DNA of 64,000 bases from Cognatishimia sp. 1_MG-2023 (GTDB lineage Bacteria > Pseudomonadota > Alphaproteobacteria > Rhodobacterales > Rhodobacteraceae), in the NCBI RefSeq assembly GCF_030548175.1, contig NZ_JAUORX010000001.1, positions 186,001 through 250,000 of the forward strand. Reading direction: 5' to 3'. The position numbers and the translations under genes were made by a program. Numbering within the stretch: position 1 is the stretch's first letter; each line of letters opens with the position of its first letter. The notes under the pieces were generated by a model that was not told the origin of the DNA, did no database searches, and saw only the letters and a program-made list of their open reading frames with translations. Below, one piece after another: positions 49,484-58,819 of the stretch.

Positions 49484-50149
49484 TCAGAGGCCCAATTTGT
49501 CCCGCATGAATGCGAGGGATACAGATAGACCATCCGGCGCAATCCCATGTGCCGTGCCTTTCATGATATGGGCAAAGACATCTTGAAACCCAGCATCCTG
49601 CAAGGCCTGAGCAGCCTCTGGCAGAGAATTCACTGGTACGACATCATCCTGATCCCCGTGAACCAACAAGATTGCTGGGCGGCTTACAGTCTCATCCGCA
49701 AGCACTTCGGGTGAAAGAAGGCGACCAGAAAAGGCAACAACCCCTGCGACTGGATCTTCTCGGCGTGGCGCGACGTGTAAGCTCATCATTGAGCCTTGTG
49801 AAAAGCCAAACAATACCACTTGCTCGGGCAATACATCTTCATCGACCATCATTGCGTCTAAAAACGCATTCAGGTCTTCGACCGCCGCGCGCATCCCGCG
49901 TTCGCTTTCTTCTTCAGAACTTCCGTCAATCCATGGGATAGGAAACCACTGAAGACCAGTGGGCATTCCTGGAATTGTTTCCGGAGCATCTGGCGCTAGA
50001 AATAGCGTGTCTGGAAGGTGTTCCGCCAAAGGATCAGCCAGACCGATTAAGTCCTGACCATTCGCACCATAGCCATGCAAAAACACGACAACTGATCGAG
50101 TTTCCCCCGATAGTGGTTCCTTACGAAGCGCATTAAGTACCCGAGTCAT
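49484..50149 (-). CDS. Phospholipase/carboxylesterase family hydrolase
   Basis: 221 residues from the ATG at 50149 (AGGG upstream). Alpha/beta hydrolase: HGYGANGQDLIGLADPLAEHLP, nucleophile Ser in LFGFSQGSMMSL, acid in HGDQDDVVP and His in GTAHGI. Related to YpfH and carboxylesterase II. It overlaps the alkA stop by 4 bp, suggesting a two-gene unit with no obvious shared chemistry. Confidence 0.9.
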   Translation of the reverse strand: MTRVLNALRKEPLSGETRSVVVFLHGYGANGQDLIGLADPLAEHLPDTLFLAPDAPETIPGMPTGLQWFPIPWIDGSSEEESERGMRAAVEDLNAFLDAMMVDEDVLPEQVVLFGFSQGSMMSLHVAPRREDPVAGVVAFSGRLLSPEVLADETVSRPAILLVHGDQDDVVPVNSLPEAAQALQDAGFQDVFAHIMKGTAHGIAPDGLSVSLAFMRDKLGL

Positions 50150-50775
50150 CTGATCCCTTCCCTGTCTTTTGCAACATGGTAGTAGGCCCACAAGAGACGC
50201 GCTGCAACCGATCTCCAAGGAGACCAAGCTTCGGCCATAAGCCGCAGCTGTTTTCCAGTTGGGCGCGTATCAAGATCAAATAAAACCCTAGCGCCTTCTT
50301 GTAACGCCAAATCACCGGGTGCAAAAACATCGGCGCGCCCAAGGCTAAACATCGCATAGATTTCCGCAGTCCAAGCTCCGACCCCACTAACCTCAGTCAG
50401 CCTTTTAATCACTTGAGGCGTAGGCGCATCTCGTAACGCTTTGAAATCAATTCGTGATTCTGCCAAAGCACGCGCATAACGAACCTTTTGCCAACTCAGC
50501 CCGGCATCTCGCAGTTCATCATCGGTTGCCCACATAATCTTTCGAGGGCCAGCCAATTTCGCCTTTTTCAGACGCGCCCAAATCGCATTGGCGGCTGCGA
50601 CACTAACCTGTTGGCTTACAATTGCGCTAAGTAGCGGTTCGAAGCCATCTTTTTTGAGACGCAGAGGTAACTTACCAGTTCTTGCATAAGCACTAGCAAA
50701 ACGTGGATCCAATTTACCTAAATAGGCGACGCCTTCGGCAACGCATGTGTCGGATTTTATTATGCGACCAACCAA
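50146..50775 (-). CDS. alkA: DNA-3-methyladenine glycosylase II, HhH-GPD
   Basis: 209 residues from a TTG at 50775, chosen because GGAGG (50785-50781) stands exactly 5 nt before it and homologues begin at this point; an ATG at 50799 is the alternative. The HhH motif LTEVSGVGAWTAEIYAMFSLGRADV is followed by the catalytic Asp in APGDLALQEG. It removes alkylated purines. The short N-terminal region shows it is the compact alphaproteobacterial form. Confidence 0.88.
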   Translation of the reverse strand: MVGRIIKSDTCVAEGVAYLGKLDPRFASAYARTGKLPLRLKKDGFEPLLSAIVSQQVSVAAANAIWARLKKAKLAGPRKIMWATDDELRDAGLSWQKVRYARALAESRIDFKALRDAPTPQVIKRLTEVSGVGAWTAEIYAMFSLGRADVFAPGDLALQEGARVLFDLDTRPTGKQLRLMAEAWSPWRSVAARLLWAYYHVAKDREGIR

Positions 50776-50923
50776 AACGACCTCCAAAATTTCGTGCATC
50801 GGACCAATCTCTGCGCTGCTTGTCAAACCCGGATCATGCGTATTGTATACATCTGAACGGATCAGTTCATTTTATTGTACCAATCCCCTTTTCAAACCAA
50901 GAATTCGGGTCTAGCCATTCCCT

Positions 50924-52141
50924 ATGACACAAATGATTGATGACCGCAGAGCGCGACGCGCCGTATTCATATTAGTTCTGGCCCAGGCATTAATTGGCTC
51001 CCAGATGCCCATGATTTTTACGATTGGCGGATTGGCCGGGCAATCTCTAGCCTCCAACGCCTGCTTTGCAACACTACCCATTTCGATGATTGTTCTGGGA
51101 TCAATGTGCACAGCGACACCGATGTCGTCGATCATGCAAAAATTTGGTCGCCGGGTTGGCTTTTTGCTAGGCGCTCTGGCCGGAGCTCTTGGTGGTGCGA
51201 TTGGGGCCTATGGCCTGTACCTATCAAGCTTTCCTGTGTTCCTGTTGGGTAGTTTTATTACAGGCATCTATATGAGCGCACACGGTTTTTACCGCTTTGC
51301 CGCTGCTGATAGCGCATCAGAATCTTACCGCCCAAAAGCCATTTCATATGTCATGGCTGGCGGTCTTGCGGCGGCACTTATCGGTCCTCAAATTGTTAAA
51401 GTAACAGCGGATGCAATGGTCGTACCATTTATGGGCACATATGCTGCTGTGATCGCTTTGAATTTGATAGGCTCCATCCTTTTCCTGTTCCTTGACCTGC
51501 CGGTACCCGAAGCGCCAAGGGCTGACGCGCCACCAAGCCGCAGCCGTTGGGAACTGTTGACCACACCGCGTATCGCAGTTGCTGTCATTTGCGGAGCAGT
51601 CTCTTACGCGCTTATGAATTTAATGATGACATCCACCCCACTTGCGGTGGTCGGATGTGGATTTGCCAAGGAAAATGCGGCTGATGTGGTCAGTGCACAC
51701 GTGTTGGCGATGTTTGCCCCATCCTTTTTCACAGGTCACCTAATCGCCCGTTTTGGCGTGGAAAAAATTGTGGCTATCGGCATTGCAATCTTAGCCGCAG
51801 CGGGCGTGGTTGCCCTGCAAGGCGTCACACTCGGCAACTTCTTCGTCGCTTTGGTTTTGCTTGGTATCGGTTGGAACTTTGGCTTTATCGGCGCTACCGC
51901 AATGCTTGCAAGTGCTCATGAACCACACGAGCGCGGTAAGATGCAGGGTCTAAATGACCTCATCGTATTTGGTGGCGTAACAGTTGCATCCCTCGCTTCT
52001 GGCGGATTGATGAACTGTTCTGGGGGTTCACCTGTTGAAGGTTGGGTTGCAGTAAATCTGGCAATGGCTCCTTTCATTGTCCTCGCGGGTGGTGCGCTGA
52101 TCTGGTTGATCATGCGTCCACAACCAAAGCCTGCTGAATAA
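50924..52141 (+). CDS. Major facilitator superfamily transporter
   Basis: 405 residues, twelve hydrophobic helices. FGRRVGFLLGALAGALGG carries the loop 2-3 motif A. SYRPKAISYVMAGGLAAALIGP and the second-half AHEPHERGKMQGLNDLIVFGGV are typical of the YbjJ/YnfM-like family. Substrate unknown. Divergent to alkA; the gap holds TGAAC-N6-GTTCA at about 50853-50868, a possible operator. Confidence 0.9.
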   Translation: MTQMIDDRRARRAVFILVLAQALIGSQMPMIFTIGGLAGQSLASNACFATLPISMIVLGSMCTATPMSSIMQKFGRRVGFLLGALAGALGGAIGAYGLYLSSFPVFLLGSFITGIYMSAHGFYRFAAADSASESYRPKAISYVMAGGLAAALIGPQIVKVTADAMVVPFMGTYAAVIALNLIGSILFLFLDLPVPEAPRADAPPSRSRWELLTTPRIAVAVICGAVSYALMNLMMTSTPLAVVGCGFAKENAADVVSAHVLAMFAPSFFTGHLIARFGVEKIVAIGIAILAAAGVVALQGVTLGNFFVALVLLGIGWNFGFIGATAMLASAHEPHERGKMQGLNDLIVFGGVTVASLASGGLMNCSGGSPVEGWVAVNLAMAPFIVLAGGALIWLIMRPQPKPAE

Positions 52142-52142
52142 G

Positions 52143-52175
52143 GAAAGCGCGCCAATAACTTAGGCGCGCTTTCTC
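52143..52175. terminator. Terminator after the MFS gene
   Basis: GAAAGCGCGCC (52143-52153) pairs with GGCGCGCTTTC (52163-52173). It lies between the convergent MFS and Gfo/Idh/MocA genes and can serve both. Confidence 0.75.
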
Positions 52176-52190
52176 ATCAATTTACACATC

Positions 52191-53285
52191 TTATGAGTAA
52201 GATTTGGTGACACCATCTCGAGCAGAATCTTGTGCCTGCATCCCCATTTTTACAGCGTGTAGGCCATCCATCAATGAGACATCAGGCACGCTTTTCCCAC
52301 GAACGACATCTAAGAATTTGACGTGCTGATAAAACGTCGATCCATTGTGATCTCCAGCATCCAAGATTGTGGGATCAACTGGAATCTCAACCATCTGTGG
52401 CCCTTTTGGAGAGCGAGGGCTAACAATAACCTGTGAAACCGGCGGCTCACCTAGATGGGTTGGCCAAAACCGGCCCGGCCCAGGTACCAACGCTTCGATT
52501 TTGCCGTTTGGTCCAACAGCACTGATCTCTTCCTGAAACTTACTGCCTTCGGCATACATGCAAAGCTCAAGCATAGCGCGTGCACCATTGGCGAAATCGA
52601 CAATCACATAGCCGCTATCCCAAATATCAGATGGCTCACCGCCATAGCTTTCATCCAAGTGGTTCACCTCTTGGCCTGCAGACGCCATGATCCGTACAGG
52701 ATCAGCCCCAATGATTAAGCGCATCAGGTCGAAGAAGTGACAGCACTTTTCAACAAGCGTTCCACCCGAGTTTTTATTGAAGCGGTTCCAATTGCCCACT
52801 TTCTCCAAGAAGGGAAAGCGATGCTCTCGAATGGTCAGCATTTTCACGCCACCAGTCGCTTTTTCGACCTCTTCCAAAAGTGTCTGAATGGGCGGCATAT
52901 ACCTGTATTCCATAGCAACCCAGATGGGTGCCGGATAACTCTCTTGGAATGCACGCAACATGTCTTCGTCCGCTGGGTCGGTGAACAGCGGTTTCTCCAT
53001 CAACAGAGGAAGTGGATTACGCGCAGCAATGATCTCTAGCTGTGGTACATGCATATGATTAGGGCTAACGACCAATAAGCAATCAAGGTCATCGCGATCC
53101 AATAACTCTTCGATCGTTGCACACATCTTTGCGTTTGGCTCAATGGCCTTGGCCGCATTCGCCATTATTTCATTCGGCTCAAAAATAGCCCCAACACGCG
53201 CGCCTTCAAGTAAGGCGATATTGCGCATATGTTCCTGCCCCATCATGCCGCAGCCGATGATACCATAGGTGATGTCACGGGTCAT
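52191..53285 (-). CDS. Gfo/Idh/MocA family NAD-binding protein; candidate sulfoquinovosidase
   Basis: 364 residues from the ATG at 53285 (GGGAG 6 nt upstream). N-terminal Rossmann fold YGIIGCGMMGQEHMRNIA, conserved EKP in LLMEKPLFTDP, and the C-terminal domain with KNSGGTLVEKCCHFFDLMRLI. Most members oxidise or reduce sugars; some are NAD-using glycosidases, including the sulfoquinovosidase family GH188. Standing beside SmoC/SmoB/SmoA-like genes with no GH31 enzyme in view, this protein is my candidate for releasing sulfoquinovose from its glyceride. That is inference. Confidence 0.85.
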   Translation of the reverse strand: MTRDITYGIIGCGMMGQEHMRNIALLEGARVGAIFEPNEIMANAAKAIEPNAKMCATIEELLDRDDLDCLLVVSPNHMHVPQLEIIAARNPLPLLMEKPLFTDPADEDMLRAFQESYPAPIWVAMEYRYMPPIQTLLEEVEKATGGVKMLTIREHRFPFLEKVGNWNRFNKNSGGTLVEKCCHFFDLMRLIIGADPVRIMASAGQEVNHLDESYGGEPSDIWDSGYVIVDFANGARAMLELCMYAEGSKFQEEISAVGPNGKIEALVPGPGRFWPTHLGEPPVSQVIVSPRSPKGPQMVEIPVDPTILDAGDHNGSTFYQHVKFLDVVRGKSVPDVSLMDGLHAVKMGMQAQDSARDGVTKSYS

Positions 53286-53296
53286 AGTATGCTCCC

Positions 53297-54001
53297 TCAT
53301 TTCAGGCGCTGAACGTACAGCGCCTGATCCGTGTCAAACCAAGTGCGAGAATACTCGATGGGCAGATCCTTATCGGCCCAACTAAAGCGTTCCACAAATC
53401 CAATAGGTGTTCCGGGCCGTTTCGTAAAAACCGAGGGAGCCCATATTGGCACCTCGCTAATCCCCACGCGGTCTTCAGCCCGTGTAATCCAAATGCCAAG
53501 TTGCTTCTGGTAATAGTGATAAAGCGAATCCGACAGCGTGTCTTTCGCGACCTGACCGACCGAATCGTCGAGCCAAATCTCCTCAACCGCGATAATTGTA
53601 TCATTCAGATAACGCAGTCGACGGATGCGCGCGCCGTGATCACTATAGCCAAAATCCGGAAGATCAGCTGGCTTGGCAACACGCTCTACCGTCAATAAAT
53701 CTGCGCGCGGCAACCCGCCGCCCTCGTGTAGTTCAAGGCGAAACATGCCGTAGATACTATTGCGAGTTTTGCCTGCCCGAATGTAATTTCCAGACCCTTG
53801 AATACGCTCTAAAAGCCCTTTTTCTGTGAGCGCACCAAGTGCTTTACGCAGCGTTCCAACAGATGTGTTCAACCCCATGGCCATCTCGCGTTCTGGCGGC
53901 AACCGTTCGCCATCAATCAAGCGGCCCGCGCCGATATCCCGGATGATAAGTTCTGCGATCTGCAGATAAACTGGCAGCGCGTTTCGATTACGATTTGTCA
54001 C
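53297..54001 (-). CDS. GntR family regulator, HutC/UTRA type
   Basis: 234 residues. Winged helix in residues 5-72 (DGERLPPEREMAMGLNTSVGTLRKALGALTEKGLL), then a UTRA ligand domain (LLTVERVAKPADLP, RRLRYLNDTIIAVEEIWLD, IGFVERFSWADKDLPIEYSRTWF split along it). UTRA domains bind sugars and related small molecules. It is divergent to the monooxygenase gene and 11 bp before the Gfo/Idh/MocA gene, so it is the likely local repressor. Confidence 0.92.
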   Translation of the reverse strand: MTNRNRNALPVYLQIAELIIRDIGAGRLIDGERLPPEREMAMGLNTSVGTLRKALGALTEKGLLERIQGSGNYIRAGKTRNSIYGMFRLELHEGGGLPRADLLTVERVAKPADLPDFGYSDHGARIRRLRYLNDTIIAVEEIWLDDSVGQVAKDTLSDSLYHYYQKQLGIWITRAEDRVGISEVPIWAPSVFTKRPGTPIGFVERFSWADKDLPIEYSRTWFDTDQALYVQRLK

Positions 54002-54045
54002 CTAATCCCCCGTGTCAGGATGCCGCGGAAAAAATTGATACACCA

Positions 54046-54059
54046 TTGATCCACATCAA
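54046..54059. promoter_or_regulatory. Perfect FNR-type box in the divergent promoter
   Basis: TTGAT-CCAC-ATCAA matches the FNR/FnrL consensus TTGAT-N4-ATCAA in all ten fixed bases. Its centre is 55 bp before the monooxygenase ATG and about 51 bp before the GntR start. Another TTGATxCAC copy lies 11 bp to the left (54035-54043), giving a direct repeat. Confidence 0.6.
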
Positions 54060-54107
54060 GGCGGATGTTACCCATCTAGCAAGTGAAGACAACCCATAGG
54101 TTTGAAA

Positions 54108-55265
54108 ATGACAGTCGTTCCGATCACATCCCCAGACCTGAAAGCCGCAGAAATCTCTTGGTTTTCAGCTCTCTGTTCAGACGACTATCGGTACCTAGGC
54201 GTACCTGATGGCGCATTACGGTCCTCTTGGGATCATTGTTCAGCTATTGTGAAAGAAGCAGAGGCGCAGGGTTTCAATAACATCCTATGCCCCTCCTCTT
54301 ACCAAGTTGGGCAAGACACACTTTCCTTTGTCGCAGGCTGCGCGCCCATAACAGAAAAAATCAATTTGCTAGCCGCCGTCCGCTGCGGAGAAATGCAACC
54401 AATCATGTTGGCCCGCACCATCGCCACGCTTGATCACATGCTGCAGGGTCGTCTGACGATTAATATCATCAGCTCCGACTTTCCCGGACAGAAGGAAGAG
54501 AGCAAATACCGCTATCAACGCTCTCGAGAAGTTGTTGAGATTCTAAAGCAAGCCTGGTCTCAAGACGAAATCAACTATGAAGGCGAAGTTTACAACTTCA
54601 AAGGCCTGACAACAGATCCAGTCAAACCCTATCAGCAAAATGGAGGACCGCTGCTGTATTTTGGAGGCTACTCTCCATCCGCATTAGAGCTTTGTGGCCA
54701 ACATTGTGACGTCTATCTGATGTGGCCTGAAAAAATCGAAGAGCTTAAGGGCCGTATGCAAGCGGTGCATTCGGTTGCTGAAAAATACGACCGCACTCTT
54801 GATTACGGCTTACGCGTCCACATGATCGTTCGCGACACCGAAAAAGAAGCGCAAGAATACGCAGATTACATCGTTTCAAAACTTGACAATGAGTATGGTC
54901 AAATGATCCGGGAACGCGCACTCGACAGCACGTCACTCGGTGTCAGCCACCAAGCCAAAAACCGTGAATTGGCTGACAAATATGGCTACATTGAACCAAA
55001 CCTTTGGACCGGCGTTGGTCGTGCGCGTTCTGGCTGCGGCGCTGCCTTGGTTGGATCAACCGACCAAGTGATGTCCAAAATTGAAGAATATCAAAAGATG
55101 GGCATTCGTGCTTTCATCTTCTCAGGTTACCCACACATCGACGAAGCCAAACACTTCGGCGCACGTATTTTACCCAATCTAAAAACCTGCTCGTTACCGC
55201 ATGAGTATGGTCGCGTGCCCGCATCAACACCCGCCACACCTCTTGGCAATGGAGTCCGCCGCTAA
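54108..55265 (+). CDS. smoC: FMNH2-dependent sulfoquinovose monooxygenase (SmoC-like)
   Basis: 385 residues, SsuD-type luciferase-like monooxygenase. Such enzymes use FMNH2 and oxygen to release sulfite from a sulfonate. From the ATG at 54108 the sulfonate and flavin residues fall at Trp206 (LMWPE), Arg236 and His238 (LRVHMIVRDT), Arg307 (GRARSG), Tyr341 and His343 (FSGYPHIDEA). These are the numbers I recall for Agrobacterium SmoC, which makes 6-oxo-glucose from sulfoquinovose. Start of a unit with the AKR and flavin reductase. An alkanesulfonate specificity cannot be excluded. Confidence 0.82.
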   Translation: MTVVPITSPDLKAAEISWFSALCSDDYRYLGVPDGALRSSWDHCSAIVKEAEAQGFNNILCPSSYQVGQDTLSFVAGCAPITEKINLLAAVRCGEMQPIMLARTIATLDHMLQGRLTINIISSDFPGQKEESKYRYQRSREVVEILKQAWSQDEINYEGEVYNFKGLTTDPVKPYQQNGGPLLYFGGYSPSALELCGQHCDVYLMWPEKIEELKGRMQAVHSVAEKYDRTLDYGLRVHMIVRDTEKEAQEYADYIVSKLDNEYGQMIRERALDSTSLGVSHQAKNRELADKYGYIEPNLWTGVGRARSGCGAALVGSTDQVMSKIEEYQKMGIRAFIFSGYPHIDEAKHFGARILPNLKTCSLPHEYGRVPASTPATPLGNGVRR

Positions 55266-56155
55266 TGGATCGTATTACCCTTTCCCCATCCCTTGAAATG
55301 AGCCGTATTGTATATGGCATGTGGCGCCTTGGGGACGACAGCGACACATCACCTTCACACGTCGAGGCAAAGATCCAAGCATGTTTGGACCAAGGCATTA
55401 CGACATTTGATCAAGCAGACATCTATGGCGAATACGTCGCAGAAGCTGTTCTTGGCGGCGCTTTAAAAGCAAACCCAGCACTGCGCAATCAAATGCAAAT
55501 TGTTACCAAATGTGACATCGTTGCGCCCTGTGGCCGCTATTCAGACGCCAAGGTGAAATACTACGACACTTCACGTGCGCATATCGAAAAATCAGTTGAT
55601 ATATCGCTAAAAGAGATGGCGATTGAGCACATTGATTTGCTCTTAATTCATCGCCCTGATCCTTTGATGGACCATAATGAAACCGGTGCTGCGTTGGATG
55701 ATTTGGTCGCATCAGGCAAAGTCGGCAACATTGGCGTGTCCAACTTCCGACCTTGGGATTGGGACCTACTGCAATCGGCGATGAAAACCAAACTGGTCAC
55801 AAACCAGATCGAAATCAGTCTTGCGGAAATTAGCCCATTCACAAACGGAGACCTAGCGTTCCATCAAAAGCAAGGCGACGCAATGATGGCTTGGTCTCCT
55901 CTGGGCGGCGGCAGCATCATTGGCAACGAAGGTAATTTAGGTATCGTTTTGGACGACATCGCAAACGCTTATGGTGTGGATCGTGGTGCCGTGGCAGTTG
56001 CATTCCTTTTGGCTCACCCTGCCAAAATTCTACCAGTTATGGGCACCAATAACTTGTCTCGTATCGCCACAATTTCCGATGCGTTGAAAGTGAAACTCGA
56101 TCGCGAAAACTGGTATCGCCTCTATGAGGCGGCACTCGGAAAAGAGGTGCCATGA
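55265..56155 (+). CDS. smoB: Aldo/keto reductase (SmoB/YdhF-like)
   Basis: 296 residues. AKR barrel with tetrad Asp49 and Tyr54 (FDQADIYGEY), Lys82 (VTKCDI) and His129 (LLLIHRPDPLMD). It resembles E. coli YdhF over its whole length and ends in ALGKEVP. In the SMO pathway SmoB reduces 6-oxo-glucose to glucose. It starts at the last base of smoC and overlaps the next gene, supporting that role. Confidence 0.82.
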   Translation: MDRITLSPSLEMSRIVYGMWRLGDDSDTSPSHVEAKIQACLDQGITTFDQADIYGEYVAEAVLGGALKANPALRNQMQIVTKCDIVAPCGRYSDAKVKYYDTSRAHIEKSVDISLKEMAIEHIDLLLIHRPDPLMDHNETGAALDDLVASGKVGNIGVSNFRPWDWDLLQSAMKTKLVTNQIEISLAEISPFTNGDLAFHQKQGDAMMAWSPLGGGSIIGNEGNLGIVLDDIANAYGVDRGAVAVAFLLAHPAKILPVMGTNNLSRIATISDALKVKLDRENWYRLYEAALGKEVP

Positions 56156-56670
56156 TGAATGCCCTAGCGCCCCAAATGCCTGTTGCATTTCAGCCAGACC
56201 CAGAAAATACGCGCCTGTTGCGAGATGCTTTTGGCCGGTTTGCGACAGGTATCACCGTCGTAACCGCAGACTCTGCGGATGGACCTGTTGGCATTACTGC
56301 CAATAGCTTCTCATCAGTGTCTTTGGAACCTGCAATGGTCTTATGGGCGCCGGGTAAAACATCACGCCGCTTTCCCTATTTCGAAAAAGCAGAGCACTAT
56401 GCAATCCATGTGCTTGCTGCCGATCAAACTGACCTTTGCACCGGATTTGCAAAAGATGTTTTTGCGCTAAATCACATTAAACACGACAGGAATGCCGAAG
56501 GTGTTCCAATCATCCCAAACTGCCTTGCGCGTTTTGAATGCAAACGCGTCGCGGGGTTTGACGGCGGCGACCACGTTATTGTTTTGGGAGAAGTCTTAAG
56601 GGCCGAAATGCGCGACGGTGATGCATTGGCTTTTTACGCCGGTAAGTACGGCCAATTCGCGCAACAATAA
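56155..56670 (+). CDS. smoA: Flavin reductase (SmoA-like)
   Basis: 171 residues from the ATG at 56155 (GAGG 7 nt upstream); an ATG at 56152 is also possible. Split-barrel FMN reductase: LRDAFGRFATGITVVTADS, GITANSFSSVSLEPAMVLW, HYAIHVLAADQ and the GGDHVIVLGEV C-terminal block. It would supply FMNH2 to the monooxygenase two genes upstream, which by itself cannot reduce flavin. Confidence 0.87.
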   Translation: MNALAPQMPVAFQPDPENTRLLRDAFGRFATGITVVTADSADGPVGITANSFSSVSLEPAMVLWAPGKTSRRFPYFEKAEHYAIHVLAADQTDLCTGFAKDVFALNHIKHDRNAEGVPIIPNCLARFECKRVAGFDGGDHVIVLGEVLRAEMRDGDALAFYAGKYGQFAQQ

Positions 56671-56725
56671 GCGCGAGGCTCGGATCGAGGAGGGTCCGGG
56701 CCACACAACAAGGGGGAGGATCCGC

Positions 56726-57316
56726 ATGGGCGGATTGTTGGCGTTAGTTACGCCTCTAAGTTTGGTAAACGCTGCGGTTCTCAAGGTAGGACGCGGTGTT
56801 GGATGCGTTGCGGTGGCCTTTATGGTAGCCGCTATTTTGATTCAGGTTTTCTTTCGCTACATTCTAAACAACGCCCTTCCCTGGCCCGACGAAGCTGCAC
56901 GATTTGGCATGCTTTGGATGACAGGCTTGATGGCTCCAACTGCATTTCGTCGCGGTGGCTTTGTTGCCATCGAAACTATTCCAGACATGCTGCCAAGCCG
57001 CGTTGGTGATACCCTCAGCTTGTTTTTACTTACAATTTCCTTGGCCGTTTTGTCGCTAGCAGTCGTTTTAGGTTACAGCGAAGTCACTGGGTTCGGAGGG
57101 CGTTTTGCGACAGCATCACTATATTTACCAACCTCTTTTGGCTTTGATGAATGGTTTCGGATTCCTCGTAGCTGGATGATGGCTTCCCTCTTTGTCGGTG
57201 TCGTTTTGTTGCTCTCAGTTAATGTAGAACTGATCTTACGCAGTCTAGTCGGCCTATGGGGGGGGCGCGACCGTTTACCTAGCATCACAGGCGCAGACAT
57301 TGGAGGAGCAGAATAA
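56726..57316 (+). CDS. TRAP transporter small permease (DctQ type)
   Basis: 196 residues from the ATG at 56726, with GGAGG 6 nt upstream; the frame upstream is not DctQ-like. Four membrane helices, with VFFRYILNNALPWPDEAARFGMLWMTGLMAPTAF the DctQ core. It pairs with the large permease that starts at its last base. Gene order DctQ-DctM-DctP directly follows smoA. Confidence 0.93.
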   Translation: MGGLLALVTPLSLVNAAVLKVGRGVGCVAVAFMVAAILIQVFFRYILNNALPWPDEAARFGMLWMTGLMAPTAFRRGGFVAIETIPDMLPSRVGDTLSLFLLTISLAVLSLAVVLGYSEVTGFGGRFATASLYLPTSFGFDEWFRIPRSWMMASLFVGVVLLLSVNVELILRSLVGLWGGRDRLPSITGADIGGAE

Positions 57317-58791
57317 TGTTGATCTGGTTCCTTCCTGTCTTTTTGATCTTTCTCATGATTGGCTTGCCAGTTTTCTTTGGCCTTCTCGCGGCCCCTGGCA
57401 TTTTGCTTTGGATGAACGGGCAAGAAAAAGACATCGCGCTTCTATATCGAAATGTTTACAATGGGATGGATAGCTTTCCTTTGATGGCGATCCCCTTTTT
57501 CATGTTAGCCGGAGAGCTTATGAACAAAGGTGGGATCACCATCCGCCTAGTCGAATTCTCCCAAGCCCTCATGGGCCATCTTCGTGGCGGTTTGGCCCAG
57601 GTAAACATTCTGTCTTCAATCCTATTCGCTGGCCTGTCCGGCTCAGCGGTTGCTGACACATCTGCACTAGGATCAATGTTAATCCCTGCGATGGAAAAAC
57701 AGGGCTACACGCGCAGGTTCGCAGCAGCCATCACCGCGGCAAGCTCTGTCATTGGCCCGATCATTCCACCTTCTGGCATCATGATCATCTACGCCTATGT
57801 AATGGGGGAAAGTGTTGCCGCGCTATTCCTCGCAGGTATCGTACCCGGTATCTTGGTTGGGCTTGGCCTAATGCTGATGGTCCGCGTGACTGCAGATCGT
57901 TACAACCTGCCCGCAGCAAAACGTGTCGTGTTGAAGAATATCGAACTCGGCCCTCTGGAATACTGGTTTTCATTTGCGCTAGTGCGCCTCAACCTAGGCC
58001 TGTTACTCGCGCAATTTGTCCCGCTCGGCGACGAGGCCACCGGCACAGCAAAATGGCTGGCGTATGGCGGCAGCATCCTAATCACGCATGGCCTTATGCT
58101 AGGGTTACGCAGAATGGTCAGCCATGATTTCCGCATGGTTTGCAAACGCGCGGTGGTTCCGTTGCAAACCCCGGTCCTAATCTTAGGCGGTATTCTGGCG
58201 GGTGTGTTTACCCCAACAGAGGCAGCAGCTGTCGCAGTGGCTTACGCCCTAATCGTAGCCTTTGGTATTCTGCGAACAATGAAGCTAAGTGATCTGCCCG
58301 ACGTCCTAACACGTGCAGGTATCACTTCGGCAGTCGTTCTGCTTTTGGTCGGCGCTGCCATGGCCTTTAAAACAGTTGTCAGCCTAAGCCATGCGCCAGA
58401 AATACTAGCGCAATTCATCCTAAGCCTAAGTGAAAACCCACTAATCCTGCTGTTCCTGATTAACTTGCTGCTTTTCGTGGTTGGCATGTTCTTGGATGCA
58501 GGTCCTGCGATCATCATCCTTGGCCCCATTCTTGGGCCAATTTTTACGGACTTGGGCGTAGACTCGATTCACTTTGCCATCATCATGAGTGTTAACTTGA
58601 CCGTTGGTCTAGCGACGCCACCGATGGGGCTTGTCCTATTTGTCGCCGCGGCAGTCTCACGAGAAAAAGTCGAGACGATTGCCAAAGCCATTCTGCCGTT
58701 CCTGGCTGTGGAGATCGCTGTGATTTTCTTAATCACATATGTCCCAGCCATTAGCATGACGATCCCGCGTTTGACGGGCTTCGCGAACTAA
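57316..58791 (+). CDS. TRAP transporter large permease (DctM type)
   Basis: 491 residues, about twelve hydrophobic segments. LLAAPGILLWMNGQEKD, LSGSAVADTSALGSMLIPAMEKQGY, SSVIGPIIPPSGIMIIYAYVMGESVAALFLAG and the GMFLDAGPAIIILGPI motif define DctM. It forms the sodium-driven channel of the TRAP system. A central insertion (about 190-260) makes it longer than the usual 425-430 residues. Confidence 0.95.
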   Translation: MLIWFLPVFLIFLMIGLPVFFGLLAAPGILLWMNGQEKDIALLYRNVYNGMDSFPLMAIPFFMLAGELMNKGGITIRLVEFSQALMGHLRGGLAQVNILSSILFAGLSGSAVADTSALGSMLIPAMEKQGYTRRFAAAITAASSVIGPIIPPSGIMIIYAYVMGESVAALFLAGIVPGILVGLGLMLMVRVTADRYNLPAAKRVVLKNIELGPLEYWFSFALVRLNLGLLLAQFVPLGDEATGTAKWLAYGGSILITHGLMLGLRRMVSHDFRMVCKRAVVPLQTPVLILGGILAGVFTPTEAAAVAVAYALIVAFGILRTMKLSDLPDVLTRAGITSAVVLLLVGAAMAFKTVVSLSHAPEILAQFILSLSENPLILLFLINLLLFVVGMFLDAGPAIIILGPILGPIFTDLGVDSIHFAIIMSVNLTVGLATPPMGLVLFVAAAVSREKVETIAKAILPFLAVEIAVIFLITYVPAISMTIPRLTGFAN

Positions 58792-58819
58792 AAATTGAGT
58801 AAACAGGGGAGGAAACACC

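Noticed and set aside
52191-53285. Naming the Gfo/Idh/MocA gene inositol dehydrogenase
   Set aside because: No other inositol gene is present, and the monooxygenase context speaks for another substrate.
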